A DNA stretch of 64,000 nt from Ilex aquifolium (taxonomy: Eukaryota > Streptophyta > Magnoliopsida > Aquifoliales > Aquifoliaceae): positions 50,347,142 through 50,411,141 of the forward strand of contig OX637394.1 in NCBI GenBank assembly GCA_951799425.1, given 5' to 3'. Shown here piece after piece: positions 34,401-46,400 of this stretch. The notes under the pieces are model-generated. The model was not told the DNA's origin. It did not search any database and was given only the letters and a program-made list of their open reading frames with translations. The translations under genes and the position numbers were made by a program. Every line of letters begins with the position of its first letter. Positions within the stretch are counted from its first letter, which is position 1.

Positions 34401-37400
34401 AAAACTAAATTTAATCTTAACAATCAAGGGTTGAATTTACTGGATAAAAAAAGTTAAGATTACAACTTCCCCTAATGCTTCGTATAAATCTCTCCACTTT
34501 CTTTCCAGCTAATTGATCAGAATAAGTTGTTAACTGAGAACTCAAAACTATTTATCAAACCTCTTTCGATAGTTAGATAAAAATATCTCTACCAATTAAA
34601 TTACAATATTTTTATGCAAAATAAGTTGGAAAAGATTCATTAAGTTCAAACTTTCATAAAAGTTACACACGACATATAGGTATATTCCTATCCTGTACAC
34701 AAATTCAGCTATTCAATCCTAAGAAGAATTAACCAGACGCATGTCATCATATTCATATCTAAACCTAGAATTCATCTTCCAATTTCATCTAGGTTATAAA
34801 ATTAATTGTTGGCCACACAATCATATATTAAGCACAAAATATGACAAACAACTCATGTATGATCAATAGAACTAGAAACGAGAGTAGATCAATTTAACTA
34901 GACATTAGGTTCCGTTGCAATCTTAATAAAAATTTAGTTCATAATGTAATTGAAAAACATCGTTCTTAAATTAAACAACATATCAGAAATTCAAGAAGTA
35001 AAAGTAAGAGAAAATAATGAAAATTTAGTTGCAATTTTCAACTCCTTTCTAGCCTTCAAGTCCGATTTTCTTCGCGTTGCCTCCTTCGATTCTTGTCTTC
35101 AATTTTTTATCAATCCTTGGTCTTCTTCTTATGTTTTCAGCCCCCAAAATCAGTCTATCTCATTCCAACTCAAACCCTAGTATATATATGACATTAGAGT
35201 CCAATTTCGGCTAAAAAACAAGTCATAATTCGCGTCCAGAGCCAACACAAGCGCCTAGGCGCTGGAAAGGTGCTGCTTGGGCAGAATGTGGGCGCCTAGG
35301 CGCTGGAAAGGCGCTGCCCCTTTTTAAGCCTAAAACTTCCCTTATTGCTTAGCCTTCAAAAATCTAACACTTAGACTCCAAATTGACTTTGTTTCCTTCC
35401 AAATGATCTTGTTTGTTTTCAAATGATGATTCCTACCAAATAACATCAAAACACACAAAACAAATAAAAAGGAACATAAAATAATTGAAAACTTACAAAT
35501 TCGTCAAGCCGAAAGTACTCAATTCGTAGGTATAAAACCCACTCATCAGCACTCATAAGCATTGGTCTTCACTTGATAGTATCTTTATCCCTTCTTGTCT
35601 TACTTCACACAAGGTGGAAAAATGGAGCGTTGAAATCTATGTTTGGTAGGGATTGTTTCGTAGTATTGAATTGGATATCTTGTTCAACAAAGAAAAGATT
35701 TACATCTAAACCTTATCCAATACTTGGCAACTTGTACCCCAGGCTAGTTTTTAATTTGTTTGTTAGATTATTAATAGAATGCATAGCCTAACCAAGCATT
35801 TACTTTATGTAAATCTTACAGTTGGGTAAAGTAAGTTAATTTTCCCTCAAGTACACTTGTAGTCTCATTTTAGTTTTCAGTCTGTCTTCCTAATGGTCCA
35901 ATCCCTTCGATTGAAATAATTGTCTAAACATAATTGTATACCACATGATTCAGTTTGGGTGACAAATACCAAGAATCACTATATTGCAAAGGATGAAACA
36001 CCATAATTTGATTATTTAAATTGAAATTAGCGAGTTGATCATTTAAAAATAAACTATTTACCTCAAAGACTATAGTTTGAAAGTTAAGTAACCAAAATTG
36101 AACTGAATGTATTCTTCAGGACCATCAATATCTGTTACCATATTTTTTTTTTTTTGTGGCTGGGTGGAGGTGCGTGGGGTAAATACAGTCTCATTTGGTT
36201 TTTTTTCATCCATTAATTTTAGATTATTCTTTGAGGTCATACTTTAAAATTTGCCTTAGCTTGAGGGGTTAGGGCACACATCTAGCAGTATGAATAATGA
36301 CTTCAAGTTTGGGCTGGGGTTCGGGGCATGGAGGCTAACCTTAATGTCCTTGGCCAAAGCCTTGTTTGGGATTTATATTGGGGCCTCATGTTTGTTAAGA
36401 TTGTATTTATATTTATGCTTATTTACTATTAAAGGTATTTTAGTTAAGAGACTTAACCCATTGACCGGTCCTGTTCTCATACCATGTTAAAGCATCCAAT
36501 CCAAAATCAATTGGCAATGGGTGGAGTGACCCTTCAAGTATATAAATACAAGCTCTCTTAACAAATGCTGACCCGGGAATCGACAAAATAAAGGCCTAGG
36601 AAATTTGTATTTATAGCATAACTTATTAATGTTAACTTGCATGTAACAAAATGTTGAATTAATGTTAGCATGTGTAATGCAAGAACCTATTGCTACTTGG
36701 TTGAGTGGTAAGTGTTGTGTGACCAACTCCTTGAAGTGTTACGGATAATATTTCAAATTCAAAGAGACTTTAGCTCCAAGAGATCTAAACCTCAACTCCT
36801 TGAAGTCTTAATGATAATGTTCAAATTCAAAGAGGCCTAAGACCAAACCCCTTGATGTGTTGATGATAATATTTGTGGTGGTGCTATGTCATCCATCAAG
36901 CCTACGTAGTTTCATGACTTCGGGGATCACAAAATATATTCTCAGTTAGATCTCTATGGGCTCTATTTACATTAGTCGAGGTGCTATCCTTCCAATTCAC
37001 GGAGTCAAGAATTTTAAGGATTTATATAGCTTTCTTGACACAAGGGAACAAAAGTATTAGATGTGTTGTTTGCTTGTGGACATCACATGTAGTGACTCTC
37101 TGCTCTGGTACTATGCATATTATAATGATTATAGAAATGTTACAATCATTTTATTGACTTAATTGCATGGGAACTGGGTGTTCATTGGAACCTTTCTCGT
37201 TTATGAAGATTTACGCTAAGGCCAATCCGATCATTAATTTTTGGATGATTGGATACCTTAGGTTTCAATGAACAGAAAAAAATATTTTGTCTTGGCTTGT
37301 CGTTGAATTGACCTGGTTTTTTGTATGCTTAGTTGACTAGCTCTATTGATTAAGCCATCTAAGTCTGCTGATCAATTCATATGTTTACCTTAATGCAGTT

Positions 37401-40400
37401 TGAGATGTGGCGTTTTCTAATTAGTATTGACGGTTTCTTTGTTGCCCTCAACAGTGGTACAGGGAGTTTATTCTCGCATTAATAGATTTGATGGCACTTT
37501 GATCCCAATTCTTACTGTCCAAGATGTGGCTAGACAATTCAGACCACCAGGATTATGGCTAAATATTCAGGTATTGTTAAATTGAGATTGATTATTACAT
37601 AAAATTTGCTTCCTTCTTTAATGTAACTTCATTATTACAATTTGCAGTATCTGGTATCTCAGCTATTATCTAACCAACATTCAACCAAAAAAAAACTATT
37701 TTCTAACCAACTCTACTTCTGTTCAATTTTTTTGCAGCATGATGCATTCTTCAGCCAACATAATTTGAGTATGAGACTCTTTGTAATTTCTGCATCAAAA
37801 AGTGTTATCGTCAATTATATTTCCTCACCAGAAGTGAACTTTCTGAGAAGTATCTTTACACGATTCCGACCAAGCCCGACAAAACTTGTTTTTCGGTTTC
37901 TTGGACTAACCAATGTGGAGCCTTCAACCAACCAAACTTACGGTTCTCTTTTAAAGAATCTAACATTTATTAAGACATTTGCCTCTGGAATTCTTGTTCC
38001 CAAATCTTATATATGGCCTGTGGATGGAAAGCAATATTTACTGCCTCATACTTCTGTTGTTTTGGATGCTCATAAAGAGGGTCTAGAGGTTTTTGCTTCA
38101 GATTTCAATAATGATGATGTATCTTTTCCCTATAACTACAATTACGATCCTGTGGCTGAGTACCTGTCTTTTGTTGATAATGGCAACTTCTCCGTGGATG
38201 GTGTGCTCTCTAGCTTCCCACTAACTCCATCAGAAGCCATTGGTAAGTTATTCACTTTGTTACACTTCCATATGCATTACTATCAAAAAATGTTTACCTA
38301 TCAAAATTTTTAGTTACTCCTTTTGCAATTCCATCTGCAAGTACCCAGATCATTCATGTCAGTCGTGATTACTGGTTCCAAGAGATACTAAAGTTTGTGC
38401 AAGTTGCCCAGTGCATTAATTTGAGACAATCTGGGAGCATCAGCTCAGGATCTATACTAGCATTTAGAAGTAAACTTGGCTTAAAATAGGTTTCAAATAG
38501 CAGATCTTTGCATGGTGCCTAGTAGGATAGCAGATCTTTTCAGAAGTAATAGGCTCTTAGTGCTAGATTTTTAATTTACTTCTTGTACTTGTCAACTTGA
38601 AAACGACACGATAATAAACAGGTTAGGTTAGTATCAGGACATCCGTAATTAAATAGGTTGGGTTAGGATTGAGTCATACTCAAAGCAAACTCAACGCAAA
38701 CTCGAAATGACATGACACAAATCCGACCCAACACAACTCGATTGCCACTTATAGTGCTTGGTTGATTTGGATACTATGACCCTCTGATGCTTCACCTTTT
38801 AAACTTTTGTTATCTGTCATAAAGGTTATTTTTCCGTAATGTAGGACCCTTAGCTGCGTCTTTCCCTGTTCTTTTCACTTAGCTGAATAATGTTTGGATT
38901 ATTGGTAGTTTAAATTAGTTGTCTAAACTACAGTTGTCTGACTTTGGAATTTGAATGCACTAATGAAAACATTAAGGTAAAACAAAGAGAGAAACGCATG
39001 GGCATCAAGAGTTTAAATGAAGAAATGCAATCAACCAAGGAAATAACCAAAAAAAAATGGACGAGGGTGCTTGTGGTGACTGGTGATAATTGCGGTGTCA
39101 TGTTCTATACAAACCCATGGTTCATGAGGGCCTCACCATATGGACGATTTAATTCTATGTGGCTATATCCCTGGTTGACTGTTTCAGGGTCAAATGACTT
39201 TGACTTGTATCAGGAGTTTTCATTGCGAGCATCTTTGTAGTCATATTATGAGTAGAGTAGGTTGTATTACGGTTTGTTTGGCAAACCCTGTGTTCCAGCC
39301 CAGTTTGTTTCCAAAGCAACTCCTGGATGCTCCAGAACCCAACAGCATATAAAGCACCAGAATATTATTCCATCCCAATATACTGTGTGGCAATAACTTC
39401 TCCAGTTCTATGCTGATAAAGAGCTCTTTCCTCCAGTACACGTGATGTAGTCTTTAATCTTAATGGGAAATTTTGATGACCACAAGTTCTGGTGGCCCAT
39501 TATCACTTGGATCAAAACCAAAAGCTTGCATAATGCATACATTTAATTTTAGAGCAGATTTGTGCTTTTCCAGAAAGAAATGCACAATAGATATGGGGCT
39601 CAAACTCACCCATGAGAAGAAGAGTGATTAAATTCTATGAACCCGACTTTGTACTCTTCAAGAACCTCTTTCAACAGGGTGACTACAGCCGCAAAGGGAC
39701 CTAAGTACCTGACTAGGTGGCAAGTACACGAAAAGTTAACTTACTAGTAGGTAACTAGCAGCAACCTGTGAAATGGTTTAAGAACTCTGCAGTTTTCTAG
39801 AAATTCATCTCCTCCATCTTCTTTTCATTCAGTTTGATTTTTTTCCTTTTATACTGGGAAGCTGGTCCTCAATCTTAAGTGCATCAGCATATGCTAATTG
39901 AGATTTTAAACCTTGCTTAGTGTTGCATATTATTTCATCCACTTAGCACTTCTGTAGTCAAAAGAAACTTACTTTTTTGCTAAACAATACTGGTTTATTT
40001 GTTTCTCCCTGATTCTTTTATGTTTCTAATTTTGCAGGTTGCTTCTCTCACTTGGGCAAAAATAATACAAAACAAGGTATTCCTTGTTCAAAATTTGGTT
40101 ATTTGTTCTATGCTAAAGTTGTTCGTCGTATACTTGTGTATTCGATGCACAATTATCGGCCTATCACGGTTGACTGGTTTCTTTGCTGTCTTTGTTTCAG
40201 CAAAACCTTTAATTATCTCATTCGAAGGAGCAAGTGGAACCTACACTGGTTGTACTGATTTGGCATATACACAAGCTATTTCAGATGGTGTAGATGTTCT
40301 TGACTGTCCCGTTCAAATGACAAAGGATGGAATACCATTTTGCTTGGGCTCTATTAACCTTATTCAAAGAACCAATGCTGCTCAATCAAATTTCGGTAAC

Positions 40401-43400
40401 TTTACAACAACTATTGGAGAACTTGAAATAGTCAATGGAATATTCACCTTTAATCTCACCTGGAGCCAGATTCAAAGTTTGACACGTAAGTTGAAGCCTG
40501 CTCTTTCTTTCCTGTTATCAGGTGTAGGAATCTTCAGCCTTTTCACAACCCCCTTCCAATTCTGAGATGAAGCATCCTTACTGTGCTTTAGTCAAGATAA
40601 AATAGTTGATGTACTTGCAAACTGATGATTGAACTTCAACAGCTTTTTTGATGAAATAGTATGCAAATTTTCCTTTTCTTACAGCAGACAAATATTTACT
40701 CCCCTCTTCTTTTAATGAGAGCTGTGTGCTTCATTGGAATATGCTATACTGCACTGCCACCTATCCTTATCAGGATAGTCTCTAGGTCTCCCCATTGTCT
40801 TATTTTCAACTTTACAATGACCCTGCTTACTCCATCTCCTTTGGGATGTTTTGGTGGCATTGATGATGATAGGTTCTGGGTCAGGTTTAGACCCAGCTGG
40901 TCAATCGGCATCAAGTTATGCTGTAGCATGGATGGCTATCTTATTTGGTATAATAAAATTTTCTTTCTAAAAATTGTTTAATGTGTACAATTTATTCTGC
41001 TATCTATAGTTGAAAACTATTCTTTCTTTTCTCCTCTCTTGTACAATATTTTAATGTAACTTGACATTCCAATAAAGGAAAAATTACAGTTGCCGAAAAA
41101 AGAATGAATAATAGTTACTGATTTTGTCTTTTCCATAACCATGCACATAAACTCATCAAGGCTGCCAAACACCAATACCTACACAAGTCTGGTAACCAAA
41201 CTACTTAGCAGCCAAAAGTTAGTTCTAGTAAACCTGTGATTTTAGGAAGAATGGTGGATGCAAAGGAAGTGCCACAGTCTCACTACATTAAAGTTGATAT
41301 TTTCCCTAGCTTTGAATATTTAAATTCCTTAAATGCTTCTTATTTGAATAGAGATTTCTTGTAATAGTTGCAACAGCCCACACTTATGTTTTCCTAACCT
41401 CCCTTTTGCTTACATTCAAGTCACTACATTTCTCTAACATTTCCTTTCGTTTTTCTATAAAAAAGAAAGAAAGAAAAGAAATGGAGATCTATATTCTTTA
41501 CCTTAAGTCAGTTGTTTGACATCCATGTTTTGTTTTCATTGTAGCGGAGATATACAACCCATGGGCTGTGGGCTATGTGCTGGAACGCAACCCGAATTCC
41601 AAAAATCTTGGGAAATTTATGACTTTGTCTGAGTTTTTGGCCTTTGCAAGTAATGCAACTTCAATTTCTGGTGTCTTAATCAGCATTGAGGTGAGTTAAT
41701 GCTATGGTGCTTTTTGCGGATTCTTAATTGTAGCGGTAAAACATTCACATTAACCAACATCTGTGTCACAATTTTGTTTTGAACTGCTATGTGTTACCAT
41801 ATGATCACCGACAAATAAGTGGCGCATCGGTAAACAAAGCACTCACCGTTCCTTTGTGCAAAAAGCACACATACACTCTGAATTCACAGGGAAATTAAGA
41901 GAAAACTCTGAAATATTATTGATTGAATGACTTAATTGAATAGAACTTGTAGTACATAGGACAATTTATAAGAATCTCCAAACCCCTAATGGTTTCCAAA
42001 ACGTACCTAAATCCTTAACTTTAAGAAAGTTTCCAAAAACAAATAAAGCACGTGTTTAATGGAACTAGGAAAATTGATATGGTTTAGTAAGCAAATCACT
42101 ATAGAATATTCCTGATTAAAGTCTCATTCTAACTAAACAATAAAAATAAAATAAAAATAGAGCAATTCCTAATTCTTGTTTAAGGAACCCTTTATTCCCA
42201 CTTATTCGGTTGAGATCCACCCTTGTCCTGTAATGAAGGATGTCCCTAGTTTGATTTATGGGGTGACCATCCTTCCCTATTATCTTGCTGTGAGTAAGGC
42301 CTGACTATGGAAGAGAAGAATAGTTCAGAAGCGTAGAACATTCCTTGCCTTGGTAGCATTGTTCAAAGAATCATCACTTTCAGCTCCGATATCATCCTCG
42401 TTACATGTAAACGACTAGTCTCACTTGATTTTTGGTTAATTTGGAGACGTCTCAGATGACTTGACTGAGTGTTCTGAGTCATCATCATTGAATTGCAACA
42501 TATTGACTGCTACTGTTCCGTAGCATAGTGATTTTTCATGAATCTCTTGTCATGTCAAATTTCTTCTTGTATTTAACATTTCACGCATATCACCTGGTCT
42601 CGTTCCACAATGTTGTGATGTATGCTTTATGGTGGCCTCGACGATTCTGCAACCTTGAACCATGCTTAGTAGCTCTCAAATGCATCTTGCTTTCCTTACC
42701 TCCATTCTTGCCACAATGAGGGCATTGGATAAGGCATGGGATAAATGGCCAAGAAAAAAAGATATGTTGCCTTCTCTTTTTCTAGAGCAGGCCTTGCTCG
42801 TAGCTCCCTGTGGATATAAAAAGGGGGATGAAGGGTGGAAAACATTTAAGAAGCAACACTTGAGGGCACACTCACTAGATCTTCCTGGCCGTAGTGCGAG
42901 CTAGGAGTAGCTGCGAAAGTGAGGCCAACTTAAATAATCACTTTCAATGTGAACGCCACCACGAAAAATGTAAATCCAATCCTTTCGCTTCAGTCCAATG
43001 CTTGGAAACTGTAAGTCAACCCCCTTTACCTCTAGGAAGCAAGAAAGTGAGCAGTCAGCTGGAAAAGGTCTTTCCTTTGAATAATAATGACTAAGTTTTA
43101 TAGATCTTTTTATGAGTCTCACTTAGTCGGGACTTGGGTGCAAAAAGAGGTGTCATGCTGGTTTTGTGGTGCCTTGTTGTGGCTGTGATGTTCCTGGTCG
43201 ATTTCCAAGCGTGGTGATAACTAATAGGCCTTCATGCGCTCCGGGATTGGTGGCAAAGATGCATGGACTATGGGGAATTTATATCCAGGGGAACACTGAG
43301 AACAACAAACAAAGAAAACATATAAAGCACAATGTTTTGGTAACTTGAATGTTTTTGAGATAATTTCATTCTGCACTAGACTACATTAGGAAGTTCTTAA

Positions 43401-46400
43401 TAAGATGTCAGATGCTGACAAATAAAGTTATATTATTCAAGCTTTCATCTATTTATTCAGAAAAGAAATAACATCTCAAAAAATTCCCTAAACATTTTCT
43501 TCTTGGGTTCACTGACATTCAAGGGTAAAAAAACAATGCACCCTCATTATGGTCTTAAATAAAGTATATTTCCCAGAGCTATCTATCTTATGAAATTCAA
43601 AACTCTCTCACTTTTAATAGAGGAACTTTATCCGAAAGTTCTTTTATTGCCCGATTTTGCTAAATTGAATATCTCCCCATTCATGCTTATTAGAGGTTTC
43701 TCCATAAATGGCACCATCTCTTCCCAGCTTGCGTTGAGCCTGGAACATAAAAGTTCTCTCCTGGTTTTACCTGATCGGCAAATTGATCACTATTTTGGAT
43801 GCATAACCTAGTACTCCTTTTGGTCATGATTGCCTCTTTCAAAGTGGCTAAAGGCTTGATTAATATGTCAACTTTGGCATATTAAAAAATTGATCAAAAA
43901 ATTAAATCTGATAACATAACATAGAAGTGTGTAATAGCATAACCAGATCCTATACACCACCCTTTCTGGTGTTGTGGTCGGGATATATCATCTAAATACT
44001 CTGTATTTGTTGACGACGGTTAGTTAATTCTTAGAAGATAGTAAAATCTTTAACATTCCTCTTGAGCCTTATCTGACTGATAGTAAAAGTTCATAGTATA
44101 CGAGTTTGAGTGCACTTTATGTTGATATGCCAGATTGTAGGGAAACAATCTTCTTCTAAGGAGTTGTGCTCTATATTGCTTAGTACTCATTCTTTAAACC
44201 AGAATGGAAGTTCTAGAAGTTTTTAGATACACTGTACATGAGGATATCAACCAGCGAACTTTTTTCAAACTGATGAAAGTTTTACAAAGGTAGGAATGTT
44301 GTCAGTTAACCATACAAGCAGTATGGCTATGCATAGTCTTGTCCTATACTGGCAACTGCCAAAGAAACCTAGTATGTCATTTGAGCCTGTACTCTGAGTT
44401 TCAGCAATAAGACTCCTAAGTGATTACCAGTATTGAGTTTCATTGCCACCTTAACTTATCTCACTTCCTGTGCAACTTTATTAACAAGACAGGGTTTTTT
44501 TTTTTGAGGGGTTACTTGGGTTGGGGAAAGATTCATCCTTGCAAAACCATCTCTTAGCTTCCAGGATTATTCAACCGCACGTAAGATTCATCCTATCAAA
44601 ACCACCTTGGGCTTCCTGCAATATAGAAATTATCGCCAGATGCTATTGTTTCCTTGAACATTACAACATTAATAAAAAGAAATGAAAACAAATATACAAA
44701 AACACCCCGTCTTCAGTCAATTAATTGCTCCAACTTTCCAAAGTCGCATGCTCGTAAGCTTCCATTTTGGGTTTGTGATACCTAATTTAGAGTGAGGCAG
44801 CTGCTGCTTTTTTTTCCTTCACAGATGCTTCCCCACTTTTAGTCTCATCCTCGGTGAGGAGAGGATTATCGCCAAAAATATTTGTTTTGGAATCTGCTAT
44901 CCCTTGTCCTACCTCCCTTGGACAGGTGCTTAGGAATAACTTGTCACCATAGTTATCAAAATTGTACGATTCGGGATTTGATTCGTACGATTCAGTTCGA
45001 TACAGGTACAAAACGATTCGTGTCTTATATGAGAATCGTTTTAAAGTTGAATCACGCCTGAATCGTACGATTCGTATGATTCGATTCGTATCTCACGTAT
45101 CGTACGATTCAATCATTTTTTTTTAAAACCCAATTTTTTGGCAAAACGATGTCGTTTTATTTGCTAAATAGTAAAACGACGTCGTTTTGTTTATAGAGGA
45201 ACCCACGCCCTAAAAAAACTCAACCTCTTTGCTCGTTATCTCTCTCTGATGTCGTCTAAAGCTCGCCTTGCGTTGTCTAAAGTTAAAGGTCACGACTAAC
45301 GCTCTCGAATCATCAGTTGATTGTTGCTCTCAATTTTTTCATGAGTAGTTTGTTAGGTTCTAATTTTTTGTTTCATTATGTTTGCTAGTAAGTTTTCTCC
45401 CAATCAATTTTTTTATTTGTTGTTTTTTCATTCAACCTAATCTATACTGGGTGTCACTATTTTGATTCTTGAATAACCATGGTTTTTTAATGAATTTTTT
45501 TTTCAAATTGTTGAATTTGAAAATAGTTAAGCAAAAGATGAAAAAGAAACAAAAGGCGATGTGATTGTGTCAATTGATTATTTTTAGAATGCAATAATGT
45601 TCAATATTCAATATTCAATATTTTGTCTATTTTAAATATGTAATATTAGTTTTTATTTTTGTTCAACTTTTGTGTCGAATTTTACGATTCACGATTCGAT
45701 ACGATTCACGATTCTCAAATTTAGGATTCCGATTCACGATACGAATCGCGATTTAACAACTATGCTTGTCACTAGGTTGCATACATCTGAGTGGACATCT
45801 TAATCTGGCCGTGGGATCACATTACCAGAATTCATCTTTCATTTATCTAAGCTCTGATTGATTGAATTTGAATGAACAAAAAATTCTGTTGGGCTCAATG
45901 CTATGAAGTTCTTGTTTCATATTGGTCATTTAGTGTTGCATTTACTGTGTGTAGTGCCAAGCTACCAGCATAATTTGATTCTTTCTCATGAAGATGACAT
46001 CTCGTTCTGTTTCTTGGTTACAGAATGCAGCCTACCTAGCAACACAAGGATTAGGCGTTACTGATGCAGTCCTCAATGCCATAAGTGAATCTGGGTTCAA
46101 TAATCAGACTGTCAAGAAAGTTATGATCCAGTCTACCAACAGCTCGGTTCTGATCAAATTCAAGGAGAAAAGCAACTATGAGCTTGTTTACAAGGTTGAT
46201 GAGAATATCCGCGATGCCTTGAACGACACCATTTTAGAACTCACGAAGTTTGCGAACTCTGTGGTCATAAGCAAGTCTTCTGTCTTTCCCGATGACGAGA
46301 AATATTCCACTGGTGTTGTTACAGATGTCGTGTCGAAGCTGCAAGCATTCAACCTCTCTGCCTATGTACAACTCTTTAGCAATGAGTTTGTGTCTCAATC

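Larger units (their letters stand above)
28986..35548 (-). mobile_element. Athila-like Ty3/gypsy retrotransposon derivative in GDPDL intron 2
   Basis: A 6,563-bp element on the minus strand, with the exact target duplication GCACT at 28981-28985 and 35549-35553. LTRs: 34224-35548 (5' on its own strand) and 28986-30295 (3'). Next to the 5' LTR lies TGGCACCGTTGCCGG (minus strand, about 34204-34218), a gypsy-type primer-binding site. A polypurine tract, AGTTTGGGGGTATT, precedes the 3' LTR. Coding relics of gag and protease remain. RT, RNase H and the integrase core are absent, so it is non-autonomous. The conserved downstream string TTGGGAGGCAACCCAA is present near 31644-31659. The two LTRs look only a few percent different, so insertion is fairly recent relative to the MITEs. 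It lies antisense to the host gene. Confidence 0.9.

Noticed and set aside
38944-39240. 98-codon open frame in GDPDL intron 4
   Set aside because: It lies wholly inside an intron, begins at an arbitrary ATG and resembles no protein family. Chance is the simplest reading.
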